A DNA stretch of 64,000 bases, from NCBI RefSeq assembly GCF_000189635.1, contig NW_002476143.1:124001-188000 (forward strand). Direction: 5' to 3'. The DNA is from Tetrahymena thermophila SB210. Its lineage: Eukaryota; Ciliophora; Oligohymenophorea; Hymenostomatida; Tetrahymenidae. The notes under the pieces are model-generated. The model had not been told where the DNA came from, ran no database searches, and worked only from the letters and a program-made list of their open reading frames with translations. Each line of letters begins with the position of its first letter. Within the stretch, counting starts at the first letter, position 1. Position numbers and translations under genes: made by a program. Shown piece by piece: positions 1-13,299 of the stretch.

Positions 1-261
1 TCTACAAGAAAATCAATTATGATTCAACGCAAATAGGAATTAATTTTTAACTTGAAATTTTATTCTTAAGAATTATCCAAAAAAAGAATCTTTTTATTCA
101 ACCTTTAAATAATTTTTTATCAAATAAATTATTTTAAAACAAGCATAATTTCTTTATTTATTATGTTAAGCTGTTTTTAAAACATTCTTTTAAAAAGCAT
201 TCACAAATTAAATTAATTAAATCCATGCATTTATTTATTCAATTTTATCATAAAAAGATAA
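1..261 (+). other. probable intron upstream of the first visible exon
   Basis: Frame 1 stays open here under the ciliate code, but the translation is rich in Phe, Ile, Leu and Lys and lacks the Q/N/S/P character that starts abruptly near 262. An AG acceptor at 261-262 (or 256-257) precedes the Q-rich frame. I infer that this is the 3' part of an intron whose donor lies left of the window. Confidence 0.45.
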
Positions 262-1932
262 GAAAATCCTAATTCTAGAAACAACTTTTAAGGATTTACT
301 TAAGGAGATTCACCTGATAAAAGAAGAGCGAATAGCAATATTCCTTCTTCGAGCCCAGGATAATTTGATTTTTTTTAGTAATTAAACAATAATTCTCCTA
401 CTAAAACTTCAAATCCTTAATAGTAATAAAAAAATTATCCTTCTAATAAGATTCCTTCAAAGTAATATCAAATTGGAGTTCAACCACCTCCTATCTAAAA
501 GCCTAGCGCAGTAGTTAATAACTCAAATTAAAAACCAAAGAATAATGCTTAAATGATGTGGGACATGAGTTAATTCATGAACAAGAATTCTGACACTAAA
601 AAGTAAAGCTAACCTTAAAGTAGAAATGAATTGGAAGTTCCTTAAAATTAAAGTTTGTAGGGTGGATCTGATAATAACTTGGAATCGAAATCATCATAAT
701 TCAATAGTTTTAACCATGTATCTAAATCACCAGATCCTTTTGATGAGAATTTTATGCAGTGCTTTAAGTCTGCGGATGGAAGCTTTCCTACATAACCGTT
801 TTAAGATAAGAAACCAACATAAAATAAAAGTAATTTCTAATAATTCAAACCAGAATAATAAGAAAACAGTAAACAATAAGAGTAGAAAACTTAAAAAACC
901 TAAAACAATAGCAATGACCCATTTAATTTTTGGAATGCTTAAAACAACAATAATTAGTTCAATCAATAATAGTAACAATAATAGTAAAATTAGGTACCTT
1001 AAAAATCTGATAAAGAAAATAATAAATCTAGCTAAATTCAGATTAAAAGAGCTTCTTTACCATAGGTTAGAGGTAATTCTAACTAAAATGAAGACTATTG
1101 GTAAAAATAATTTGCTGATTTCAGCTCTTTCAATAATACTCCCATCCAAAATAACAACTAAGATAGATCAGCTAACAAACAGCTTGAATTTTAATCGCCT
1201 ACATATAATCAAAATCAGTATTAGAGCTATGATCCTAAGCAAGTTTCAGATTTTAATTAATAGAATAATATGAATCACCATTCATAATCTTAGAAGTAAA
1301 TTTAAGATTAGCATCATCATTAACATCACTCAAAATCTGCATAGTAAACCTAAAACCCATTTGATGACTTTTTTAGTGATTTTAGCAATAATGGTAATAT
1401 GCAAAATAATAACTTTAGTTAACAATAAAATAATAACTTTAACTAATAGTAAAATAATTTAAATATGAATTACAATAATAATAACAACTGTAATTAAATG
1501 AATAATAATAATTAATTTAATTGCTAAACAAACAACTAGTACAGTACCTAAGATTTGCAGCAATTTTATCCATCATAAAATATCAATTATTAAAATTAAT
1601 TCAACTAAGGCTTTTAATAGCCAAATGTATACAATTAAAGCTAGATGAATGATATGAATTTTAGCGTACCAAATTAGTAATTTACTCCATAATAATTTAA
1701 TTACTAAAATCAATATAACAACTTTAACACTATTAAGTCTCCACAAAACCAATAGAATTAGTAACCTAATTTTAACCAGTAAAATATCTAATAATAATAG
1801 TATTTCAATTAAAGCAACCAATAATAATTTTGTCAGCAACAGTAATAATTTTTCTCACCGTAGCAGTAGCCATAATAGCCTTCATTTTAATAAAATTAAT
1901 AAAAAAATATTGATTTGCTTGATCTTATTTGA
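262..1932 (+). CDS. Q/N-rich endocytic adaptor-like protein, C-terminal part
   Basis: Frame 1 is open from about 262 to the TGA at 1930-1932, with dozens of in-frame TAA/TAG read as Gln. The visible 556 or so residues are low-complexity Q/N/S with short peptide motifs typical of unstructured tails of clathrin adaptors: DPF at two places, one NPF followed by DDFFSDF, a WxxF (DYWQKQF), and at the very C-terminus IDLLDLI, which resembles a clathrin-box. Such tails are known from epsin, AP180/CALM and ArfGAP-type adaptors, where NPF binds EH domains and DPF or WxxF bind the AP-2 ear. The folded N-terminal domain that would settle the family (ENTH, ANTH or ArfGAP) is outside the window. The class is an inference from motifs; the reading frame itself is secure. 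Confidence 0.6.
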
Positions 1933-3428
1933 TTTTATAATATTATTAAAATTCTAATTTAAGATAAATTAAAAAATATTATGGTTAATTTATTAATCTA
2001 TAAATAAATAAATAATACCTTATTACTTGTTTCTATATTTTATTTTAAGTAACTCTTATCTATTTTAATATTAACAATTTTATAATAATCAAATAAACTA
2101 TTTAATTAATTTAAATTCTATTAAATGCTAAAAACAAATTAAATATGTTTTTATTTATGAAATTTTTCAAACAAACAAAAAAATATATTTATTTTAATTA
2201 ATAAATATATTTATTCTCACACATCTTTATTCTTAAAAGTTAAATATTTCTAATAAATTTCTAATAAATTCAATAAATTGAGAATTATTCTTCATTATTT
2301 AATTTTTATCGTTTAATAAAAGTATTTTATAAAAAGCATAAATTTAATAAGTAAAGATGTAATAATCTAAATTTATTTCTAAATGAATTTAATTTATCAG
2401 TAGTTGTATAAAACAATAAAATATAGTCTGTCTGTAGTATTGATTCATTTTCACTGATGAATTTCTGAAATACTTTAAATCATCATTAATTAAGACCATA
2501 TTTAATTTTTTAAAAATTTTTAGCTAATTTAAAATAATACTATTAAATAATTTAATAGAAGGAATAAGGTATTTATTTATTTATTTCTTCTCATATTTAA
2601 CAAAAAGAAACACTAATAATTGAAATTTTGTTTTTTATTTTTGAAAATTAGATTATTTTATTTATTTCAATTAAATTATTCTCCAAAATTTAGTTTTATT
2701 GGAATTGAATTAATTATTGATAAATTGAATTAAATTTAAATAAATTCAATTTTAAGTTTCTTATAATAAAATAAAATGTCATACATAAATAAGTATTCTT
2801 AATAAAGTTCTATCACTTTTATCAAATAATAAAGTATTTTCTTAAACTATAGATATTTAACTTGAGTTCGATCAGCTATTTATTTTATGCTTATTTTTTT
2901 TTTTTTCATACTATTTTAATTCATAAGTATGGGAGACTACATGCAATTGTACTTTTGTTAAAAATTAATATCACTCATTTGTTAGAATTTTTTATAAGTC
3001 ATATCCTAAATGTTTATTTATCTATATATTTTATAAAATACTTCAACTTTAAAGGTAGTTTAAGCACAATTAAATAATAAATTTAATTTATTTTAATGTA
3101 AAAAAATTAGTTAATGAGCTGAGTAACCAACCAACCATCCATCCATCCACCTATTTTTGAAAATTATTGATAAACAAAATTGAAGCTTAAAAAAATATAT
3201 TTGCAAAAATGAAAGTTATTAAGGTTTAATAATAATTAATTAGCTTTAATTTAGCGTTGATAATATTTACAATATCTTGCACAATTTAACTAAAATATTA
3301 TTGCCTATGCAAGCATTTTATCTTGATTGATTTAATTAAATGCGCTAATTGTAGAGATTTATAAATTAAATTTGCAAAAACAAACTTTGATATATTTATT
3401 TTAAGATTAAATTAAGCAATTAACAAAA
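1933..3428. other. intergenic, AT-rich, no gene seen
   Basis: Lies between two + strand genes. It holds A/T-only low-complexity sequence and a short CCAA/CCAT tetranucleotide run at about 3127-3151. A standard-code frame at 2862-3077 encodes only hydrophobic low-complexity sequence and has no ciliate-gene character. The A-rich stretch just before 3429 fits a 5' leader. Confidence 0.6.
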
Positions 3429-5512
3429 ATGGAAAACAATAATTTTAGCAATAGTTAACCTCCTATTATAGAAGGAAAAGAACCAGATTCAGATCTTTCT
3501 TATGAATGGGTAAATTAGATGTAAGAAATCAACAAGCTTGAAAAGGGTATTCCTATTTTTAATTTTGCAGAGGGAATCAAGGATAGAAAACAAGATATGG
3601 AGTTTCGCGTAAAAATAATATTATTTACTATATTTTTAAAGTAAGTAAACTTGGACTAAAATATTATTCTGTTTATCTAGCTCAATAAGAAAAATTGCAA
3701 AATTAAATTTTCTAAACTAATATTTATGAAGCAGATTTCATTTATGATTGTGTTGAATATTTTGTTTAGCTACTAATCTAATTTAAAGATAGAATTGATA
3801 TATCAATAAAATTGTTTATTTTATTTAGGTGATTAGAAAAATAACAGAGACGGTTTTTCATAACAACCTACTACAAGAGTACTCTCCTGAGACAAACAAG
3901 CATAATAGATACAACAATATAATACCCTGTAAAATAAAAAATTTAGATTATGAATCAACTAAAATTGATAGCAAAAATTAAAAGTTATAGAAATAGCATT
4001 AATTTGGAACTCAATTGTTTTTTATTAACTATTAGATAAACATAGCATTATATCAAATATTCCAGACTCTTTTTCTGATTAGGATGATGATCTATCAGAA
4101 GTATAAAATATAGATGGACTAAATGGGTTGCCTTCAAAAGCAAGTACATATATAAATGCAAATTTCATCAATGTAACAACTAAATTTACTTATTCTTTGA
4201 TAAAACTTATTTTTCTTTAAAATGCTTTATTTTTCTTACCTTTGCAATATCTATAAAATTATTTTTATGCAAGGATTGCTTCAATAGAAAGAAAATCTTT
4301 ATAGCAACGTAAGGACCTATGAAGAATACAATAGCAAATTTTTGGAAAATGGTGTGGTATTCTGATGTAAAGTCTGTAGTGATGCTTTGTCGCTTGATAG
4401 TAAAATATTCTTTAAAAGATATTATATTCAATTTAATAATAAAATAAAATAGGAATAAGAAAGGGTAATCAATCAATGATAAATTTAATTTTATAAAGCT
4501 TTTATCTAAAATGAGCTTGATCAATAAATCTAAAGTATATAATTATCCTATCTAAATAATTATTAAAAGGTGGAGTGTGATTAATATTGGCCAGATAATT
4601 AAGAAGAGCAGAGATAACCATTATATATAGGACAGTTTACAATTAATATAGAAGATGAATAAACCAAAGACAAGCTCATAATTAGAAAATTAAATATTTC
4701 TAAAGAAGAAGATGATTAAATTAAAACTAAGATTGTTATTTAATATCACGTAAATCATATTTAGCAGGAAATATTTTTAAGTTTAATTTTAATAAAATCA
4801 AATTAGTGGCTTGGATGGCCCGATCATGGCGTTCCTGACGACGACAGCTATGAAACTCTAGAAGAAATTATTGACATTATGATCTAAAATGCCAATTTAG
4901 GAAAGAGAACAGTAGTACATTGCAGGTAAAACTTTAACCTAAATTAAAAATAATTTGGTGTTCATGAACTATCAACAAGTCAAATAAATAATTGAGTTAA
5001 AAAAAATAAATTGAAATTGATTGGATAGAATTTAGTTCATTCAAAAATGAAGTGGAAAAATGATAAATTAATTGATATTAAAGTTATAAATATAAAAAAA
5101 TTGAAGTAATTTTTGGTGTTAAATGCTCATAAAATAAATTTATTTTATGGAATATTTTATTTTTTTGTTTTTATTAAAAATTAGTGCAGGAGTAGGAAGA
5201 ACAGGAACAATTTTAAGTTTAGTGAATTTAACTATGACGTTGTAATATTTTGCAAATTAAATAAAACTGTTGATTCTAAAATAGTTGGATATTAACTAAC
5301 ATGACTATAATGCTATAGAAGCAATTGGTCCAATTAGCTAAAAACTTGAATTGCTTACTGATAAACAAAAGGATGAATTCAGGATAAGTATATTTGGTAC
5401 TGTAAGGAGATTAAGAGAATAAAGATGGGGTATGGTCTATACAAACGTGCAATATAGTTACTTATACAAATACATGGAAAAGGCAATTAAAAAAATGCTT
5501 AATAATCTATGA
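3429..5512 (+). CDS. classical protein tyrosine phosphatase
   Basis: Hydrolyses phosphotyrosine in proteins; probably cytosolic, as no signal peptide or TM segment is seen. Seven exons join in frame: 3429-3608, 3829-3928, 4036-4172, 4274-4399, 4570-4749, 4807-4925 and 5185-5512, giving 389 aa. All junctions are GT/AG. Classical PTP motifs appear in the usual order: HNRY near residue 85, YINANFI, FIATQGP, TIANFWKMVW, QYWP, WPDHGVP (general acid Asp about 247), the P-loop HCSAGVGRTG (Cys about 280), and the Q-loop region LREQRWGMVYTNVQYSYLY. Length is that of a one-domain PTP. The intron at 4926-5184 splits the Ser codon directly after the catalytic Cys. No catalytic residue is missing, so an active enzyme is expected. 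The start is the first ATG, in context ACAAAAATG. Confidence 0.93.
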
Positions 5513-8500
5513 AATAAATATAAAATTCTATTTAACTTTATATAATCTATCTATATATTTATTTATTTAATTACTAATTAATTTATAAATAAGTATTCAT
5601 TTCGATATCTTCTCTTTTGGACACTACTAAAAATTTCATAATATATTAATTAGTATTAAATAATTTTGAATTAAAACTTTATCAAAACAAAATTTTCTAC
5701 TTTTAACACCACAATAAATCAAAAGATTTTAATTAAGCAAAAATTGTATATTTATATCTAAATCATAAAATGTTGGTTTTTTGAAAATTATTTTATTTCT
5801 CTAAAAAAATAAAATGACATAGATAAATTTTATGAATTATAGTAATTGATGAATCAAAAATTTCAAAAAAACCATTTTTCTATGGTGGTTATATTCATAC
5901 GCTAATAAATAACAAATATAAACTTAATAATATATCAACTAATTCATAGGTATATTAAATTTATAAATATATTTTAATTTAGTTACATTTTATTTATTAG
6001 TTTTCATATTAAGTTATTCATGCAGTTTGTTTAGTAAAGAATGATATATAAATTTATCTATTTATATTTTCAATTCAATAGAAAATTTTAATAACTGAAT
6101 TGATTTAATAATAATCAAAATATTTCATTTTACAAAACTTATTTTTTATCTAACCTCTAAAATATTATTTAAAGCAAAGAATGAATGTTTTTTTTAACAA
6201 ATAAGAATTTATTTGGCAGTTTTGATATCATTCATAAAAGATAAGAAACCCATATTTACATTTTTATTTTTTAATTTCAACCAAAAAATTATATTTTTGT
6301 ATTTAATAGCTTTTATATTTAGATAGAAATTTTCTTAAAATATTATGTTCATTAAATCCTTTTCCTTGAGCCATCAACATAAATAATTGCTTTTTTTTAT
6401 TAAAACAATACCTCTATTATAACAAGATCCCTTATTTTATATTTTAAAAATTAAAAATAAGCAACCGAATAGTAAAAAAAACTTATTTCTATTTTATCTA
6501 ATCGTTTATTATATTTTATTTTCTTTAATTATTTATTTTATTTATATTTATATTTTATTTATTTTTATATTCTTTATGTTGATTTATTCAATTATTTATT
6601 TATTTATTTTTAACTTTTTAAATTTAAATTTTATTATTAATATTTCATTAATTTATTTATTTGCTTTTTTTAGTTTTTTAAATATATTTATTCTTAGGAG
6701 GTCTATAGGCTGAGGTTAATTGAGAGAACTATAAGGAAAGGCCTTTTTAATATATTTTATAATTTATTCAAGAAATGCTGGGTAATAGAAGATGCGGAAG
6801 AGAAGGGTCCGGGAAGGATTTTTAAATAGATTCATTATTTGAATACTAAAAAATTTATGGAATCTTATTTATTATTGATGTAACTAATTCTAATATTTCA
6901 AACAAAATGGGTTAAAGTTTGAAATGGATAGAGTAAATTTTGAAACTACTATATAGTTACTAACAATAGAAGGGGATATTAAAAACTATTTTAAATAAAG
7001 AATCTATTTTTTAAGGAATATCCTTTTTTACCAAATTTAAAAACTTGCTAATCTTTTCTTTGTTAAGTTATAAGAAACTCTTAAGAAGAAGAGAATTTAA
7101 ATTTTTTCCTTTTCTTTCTTTTCTTTAATTTTGAATTTTATTTTATTTTTAATTATTATAAAAAAATTTCTTTGAAAAATTTAAATTTCTTTTGTGATAT
7201 AAGAAATTATAGCAAGAAGAAAATTGAATTTTTGGAAATAATAAAATTCATAAATAAATAAATAAAACAAACAAATAAATAAAGGAAAAAGAAATAAACT
7301 AACAAAAACCTATTTCTTAAAAAAGTGCTTTAAAAATGAGCATTAAGTTTTTAAAAATGGTTGCAGAATATTTATGCTTTTTAATCTAGTTTTTAACATC
7401 CAATCAATCTCATCCTCGTGATTTTGATGTTTAGCATTCTACTTGAAATCTTGAGCCATAAACAAATAATTAATAGATTAATAGAATGATAAATTATCCC
7501 TCCAACTTAATTTTTAAAATTCAAAAGCATAAATATTAATTTGAAAATACCTTTGAGGATTTTCTTACTCCCGGATCCTTCTTATTCCGCTTCTTCTATT
7601 ACCCAGTATTATCTATATAAAAATATTTTTTATTAGGAAGAAATTCAACAAAAGAAGAAAAAAGAAAGAAAGAAGGAAGGAAGGATTGAGATCATGGCAT
7701 TAAATTTTAAAGAGAAAAAACTTACAAATTAAAAATAAATAAATAAATAAATTAAATAAAAAAAAAGATAATAAATAAAATTAAATAAATAAATAAATTA
7801 ATGAAAGAAAAAATTAAAAATAACAAACAAAACAAAATGAAATAAAATATCAAAAAAACAAATAAAAATTATAGATATTTAAATGATATTTTCAAATTTA
7901 CTATTAACAAAATTTTTATTGATATTATTTATGAAAGCAAATATTTAAAAATTTTTGAAATTAAAATAATTTGTCTGTCTATTTTGTTTTTTTATTAATA
8001 TCTTTTATTTTGAAAAATCTTATTTAAAACAGAAAAAGATTTTATAAAAATAAAATAAAATTAATTTATGAAAAACTAGATTCAAAAAATTATTTTTTAT
8101 TTTTTATTGAAACTAAAATAAATATTAAATATTAAAAAAATAACTAAAAATAAGATTTAAAATTAAAGAAAATAGCTAATTTTTTAGAATAATAAAATTC
8201 CCTTCTTTTTATAGCTTTTTAGCTACCTTAATTAACTTTAATAATAAACTTTTGTTATGATCACTTGCAAATAAAAATATGATTTTAATCTTTTTTTTTA
8301 AATTGTATTTTTATTATTTAGAAAAGTACATACAAGAAAGATCTAATTATATTTAAAAAATTACAAGAATTGTAAACATTTTTTTAGATATCAGAATTTT
8401 TATTTAATTATTTAAAAATAATTATTCAAAAAATATTTTTTTAATTAATTAAATTAAGTTTAGGATTAATATTTAAAAAAGATAAAATAAAAAAATTGCC

Positions 8501-8890
8501 AAAATAATAAGTAATAATTTATATGAAATAATTATGAATCAAAAATATTTTTAAATTATTTAATTGTTATGGAAGGATAAACTTTTAAAAAGGTAAAAAA
8601 ATTTAAAAAAGGTAAAAAAAAAATTACAAAAATAATGCCCTACAGTAAATTTTTGTTTCAATTAATATTGGTTATGTTAAAAAACGAGAAGCACTTTTCA
8701 CTGATTAGATGTGGTAATTATTAATTCACTCGTTTACAAAAAATTAATTAAAAAAGTTGATTTATTGATCAACATTAGCTTTGGTTTTAAACTTAGCAAC
8801 TATTAATCTTAAGTAAGAACAAATTAATAATAAATAAATAAATAAATAAAATCAAGAAGAATTAATTTTTTTAAAAATAAATTGACTCAT
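5513..8890. other. long intergenic region with foldback repeat
   Basis: No coding frame with ciliate gene character was found in these 3.4 kb. The stretch is mostly A/T homopolymer-like DNA, with an inverted-repeat structure centred near 7.19 kb (listed separately) that contains the only GC-richer patches. The last 100 bases or so before 8891 probably serve as leader or promoter of the channel gene. Confidence 0.6.
6740..7640. repeat. foldback inverted repeat
   Basis: The left arm at about 6778-6824 (CTGGGTAATAGAAG, then GCGGAAGAGAAGGGTCCGGGAAGG) reappears as reverse complement at about 7556-7606 (TCCGCTTCTTCTATTACCCAG at the end). Similarity continues weakly outward: TTTAATATATTTTATA left against TATATAAAAATATTTT right. 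Beyond that, T-rich TTTATTT arrays (about 6480-6710) face A-rich AAATAAA arrays (about 7720-7860), so the whole could fold back over about 1.4 kb. The loop of roughly 730 bp holds pyrimidine tracts and no reading frame. It could be a remnant of a foldback or MITE-like element; no transposase or target-site duplication was found. Confidence 0.6.
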
Positions 8891-11800
8891 ATGACAACTG
8901 ATTATAAAAAAAGCTAATCTATTAATTTTTCTGTAATTTGTAAAGAATAAATTTAAGAAACTCAGAATGAAAAATAAAAGAACCATGTGTTCAATAGCTT
9001 TGAAACTAATAATTAATAACTATAAAATGAAAAATCTCCTGTTATGACAAACTTACTAAGCTTTTTAAAGTTAAAAATGAATCTATAGTAAATAATAAAT
9101 AATTTAAGACATAGAAAGCTTAAATTTATTCAGTGGAGATAAATAAATATAATTAATGATCAATCTATATTTTATGATTCCAAGAAATAGAAATTAGAAG
9201 ACTGTTTTATTTAAAAGCATTAAGATAAACTGAATGGAGACTCAAAAAACAAAAAGTAACTTTAGAAGTCAAGTTATTAGTATAATCATATTCGTTTGAT
9301 TTATAGTTTTATTCTATCTTTATTCTTACTATTCATATAGAAGTTATAATAAATAGGCTAGGCAGCTTTAAAGTTATTTAAAAGAATACCTATATTTGAT
9401 CCTTCTAGTCACTTTAAAATTTTTTGGGACTTAATTTAGCTTATGATTAACTTAGTAATATCAATAGTTATTCCTTTTTATGTTGCATCAGGAGTTCAGT
9501 TTAATATTATTTTTCCTGATTACCTTGTATTTTTATATAAAATAATGTCTATTGTTGATATAATTATTAATATTAATACTGGGTATTTTGAATAAGGTCA
9601 CTATATCAACGACAAACTCAGAATTTTAAATAATTATTTAAAATCGAGCTTCTTAATTGACTTAATTAGCTTACTTCCTATTTTTGTGCACTTCCATTTT
9701 GTAAATGGAAATACTGGCACAACTGATTTTTCATTTGGCAAGCTTCTGCTTTTGCTATGTCTCTTAAAAATGACTCAATTTAGCAGAACTTTTAACAAAA
9801 TTCAAGAAAGGTAAAAAATTAATTAACAAGCGTTGAATAGACTGAAACAACTTGTTTTAATTAATGTATTATCTTTATATTGCTAATTAAAAATTAAAAC
9901 TTCATAATTAGTTAGTCTTATTTATATGCTTAATTAATTAATTAATTTATATTTTCCTCAATTTTTTCCCTTCCCAAAATTCTTGAATTAACATAAAGCT
10001 TTGAATAAATTATTATTATTATTGTTATAATAAAATAGGATTCTACTTACCCCAAATACAACTAATTTTATTTCTTTATGCAAACTGCTAGCAACTATGA
10101 TTTTTGTTTGCCATTTGTTTGCCTGCTCTTGGGTGTTACTTGGAAAGATTCAGATAAACTACAATTTAAATAACTAAAATTGGTTAACAAAAGCTAATTT
10201 ACAAGATTAACCAATTTAAAATATTTATCTTCACGCTCTTTATTATTCTATAAGTAAATTATTAAAAATGTTAAATCATTATCATTTGCTTGTCTATTTG
10301 TTTGCTAAAATTATGAATTTTAATAAATATCATTTTTATAAAATACTTAATATTAGCTACTATGTCAACAGTAGGGTATGGTGATATAACTCCTATTTCT
10401 GAAATAGAACTTCTTTGGAGCTTATTTTCAATTCTAATGTCAAGTTAAATGTTTGCGTATTCAATAAATACGATTGGATAATTATTAAGGGAATTTTCTA
10501 AAAAAGATTAGGAAACACAAAATAAAATATATTTAATTAACAAATATATGATAAAAAAGAATGTAAACAAAGCTCTAAAATATCAAATAAGAGAATATCT
10601 AGAATACTACTGGTAAGAAAATGATATAGATGATTCCAAGCAACAAGAAAATATAATCAACTAACAGCTAAGCAAATAGCTAAGAGAGTAACTCTTAATG
10701 GATTCTAATAGAATAATACTCAAAGATTCACCAATATTTAAGCATAATTTCAGCTCAAACGTTATCACTAAAACATTAAACATAATACAATAACTAACAT
10801 GTACACCTGAAGAGAAAATTTTTAAAAGAGGAGATATATAGCAATAAATATTTTTTATAGAAAAAGGTATTATTTATTTATTAGCTTGATATTCATTATT
10901 AAAAATATTAAAAAGCTTAATTAATCCTTTCTAAAACAAAAATAAAAATTTAGTAAAAAATTGAATAATTATTTGAAATTCAAAGAAAAAATTTTTTTAA
11001 AATTAAATAAAATTATGGTTTTTTGAATATAAAAACACCCAAAATTGAAAGAAATAAAGAAATAAATAAATTTAATTTTGGAAGAATGATCAATCATAAA
11101 ATTTAAAAAAAAATAAACAAGTAATTTAAAATAAAAATTATCAAAGTAATAAAGACTAAATAATTTAATATAATTCCAATCTAAGGTCTGAATCATAAGC
11201 AATTTTTTCTGAGAAGAATACTTCTATTCCATATAATAATCTGAGAGAGGATTATCATTTAATCATACTTTATCTCAATTACTCTATTCTTTTAACATTT
11301 TTTAACTAAATTAAAAACAAAATGTAAAATAAAGTAATAACAAATATTAGATAAATATATTTAATTACATAAAAACCCTTTTAAAAAAACTAAATGTCTG
11401 CTTTCAAAAATATTTGGTATTTTTTTCAATTTTAATTAAATGAAAAATAAATATTTTTATTTTGATTTACATTACTTTTCATAATTAAATTAAATTTGTT
11501 TAATAGGTGAAGTGGATATTATTATGGAAGGAGAAGATGAAGATAAATAAAAAATATACTAAAAACCAAAAATTATATCAACTTTAGGTAAAGGCAAAAG
11601 CTTTGGAATGGTTGGGTTTTTTACTGGTTTTTCTGAAAGTTATACAGTGAGAAGTAAAGAGTTTTGTAAACTTCTTTTTATAAAAAGATAAGATTTTCTA
11701 GAAGTGCTAAAAGAATATCAAAGCGACTATGAGAAGTTTTGCTATATTAAAGATAATATAATGTTATATGATAATTTAGATTTAATAAAAAAAGATTGTT

Positions 11801-13299
11801 TGTCTTGCCTAAGTACTTCTCACTAATTGCAGTTCTGTCCTGATACTCATTATATCCCTAACAAAGAACACATAATTGCTAGATTTAATCATTAAAATTT
11901 AAAATAAAGATATGAATTTGAAAGAAAAAATTATTCTTATAAAATTAAAGGTATAAATCCAGAAAAATTTTCAATTTTATGCTTTTAAAATAATAATAAA
12001 GTAAATTTTTTATTATTTTAAATACACATTTTAATTTATTTCTTTATTAAGGATTTTTTGGAAGATTATTATATTAAAACATATTTGCCATATTCCTTAA
12101 GGAATGAAATTTCTTTCTAAAATCTTGAAGACGCAATTTAACCAAATTAAAATGAGATGAGGAATATTTCATAATAGAATCTTACAAATAACAATTTGAC
12201 AAAAGAATTAGATCTATAAAATTAAAATTAAAATAGTAAACTAGACAAAGACGATTTTAAAGCACCTCTATAAGAAATTTACTCAAACATTGAATAGATG
12301 GATAGTTCTAAAAAATATTTTAAGAGCAAACTAAACGTAAATGATTTTTCTTCTGAGGATTAAGCAGAAAAATCTGAGTTTTCTTTCTAACAATATAAAA
12401 ATACCCTCAATAAGATTGATTCATCATAGTGTATAGGTTCTCAATAAAAAATTTAGGATTAAAATTTAAAAAAAATTATGTCTATTCCTCAAATAAGAGG
12501 AAGCTTTTAAATAAAAAGCCACAGTAAAGCTGTGTCATCAATTTTTAGCTCATAAATCAAACAAGAAAATTTAACTAATAATTAAGCCAACCAATTCGAA
12601 AATTAACTTTTCTTATTAAAAGAAACTCTTCTAAACAATTTATAATTTAACTAAAGTATATAAGAACAGTTTGAAGTATTTAGAAATTTCGAATATTACT
12701 TTCCTTTAAATAATTTAAATTTTATTTTGTAAACATTAAATCTGGCTAAGTCTGATAAAAAATGGTATATTTATAAGTATAATAAAATCTATAAGGATAT
12801 TTATAAATAAAATTAAAAAGGAATATCTTAATTTAGAAGGAAATCTATTTTTAATATCAAATTACCTCATAAGCTTTCACCTTAAAAAGTTAATTAATCA
12901 GCATTATTAGGTAAAAGATCTAGTCAATTTATTGAAAAGTAAGGCTTTGATTAATAAGGAATTACTACACTATAAAAGCATTTATAATAATCTAATAGCA
13001 TCAGCACTAATTAGCATTGCTATAAAAAAAATCAGATTTCTCAATAATTTACTATTTCAGACTCTTTATAGAAGTCTTACAATTTACACAGTTAAACAAA
13101 CCCTCTATAAACTACTGATTAAAATATTTAAAAAATTACTGATTGCCTAAATAAACAGATTGATCAAAGCAATATTATTACTAATTCATCAAGACTAAAT
13201 GAATTTGATGATTACGAAATATAAATTGAACATGAACAAAACATTTCTCAAGCTTAGCAACTAAATGTAGTTTTCCCTTCAAGATAGCTAGAAAATTGA
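8891..13299 (+). CDS. cyclic-nucleotide-domain six-TM potassium channel
   Basis: K+ channel of the EAG/HCN/CNG superfamily in a cell or ciliary membrane. Exons 8891-9810, 10039-10253, 10357-10866, 11507-12000 and 12052-13299 join in frame to 1128 aa. A Q-rich N-terminus leads to FDPSSHFKIFWD at about residue 169, the usual entry to S1. S2-S5 follow, then the pore helix and filter TMSTVGYGDITP (about 381-392), S6, a C-linker with REYLEYYW, and a cyclic-nucleotide-binding fold (about 500-640, with FIEKGEVDIIMEG). A 400-residue Q/N/S-rich tail ends in VFPSRQLEN. S4 (about 285-306) is poor in Arg/Lys: LLLLLCLLKMTQFSRTFNK. The phosphate-binding cassette reads FGMVGFFTG...YTVRS, with Met where Glu is typical. 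Voltage and nucleotide sensitivity may therefore be altered. An intron sits just before the filter. Ciliates have very many such channels. Confidence 0.92.

Noticed and set aside
626-1273. 215-aa standard-code reading frame
   Set aside because: It is out of frame with the Q/N-rich coding frame that continues through the whole region under the ciliate code; a shadow.
2450-2480. TGATGA and CTGA words resembling C/D snoRNA boxes
   Set aside because: The boxes are only a few bases apart, so there is no room for a guide region; chance in AT-rich DNA.
2862-3077. 71-aa hydrophobic frame in intergenic DNA
   Set aside because: Low-complexity F/I/L sequence with no start context, no ciliate-type Gln codons and no neighbouring exon.
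10969-11202. 77-aa minus-strand frame
   Set aside because: It lies wholly inside the 640-bp intron of the K+ channel gene and is AT-rich low complexity.
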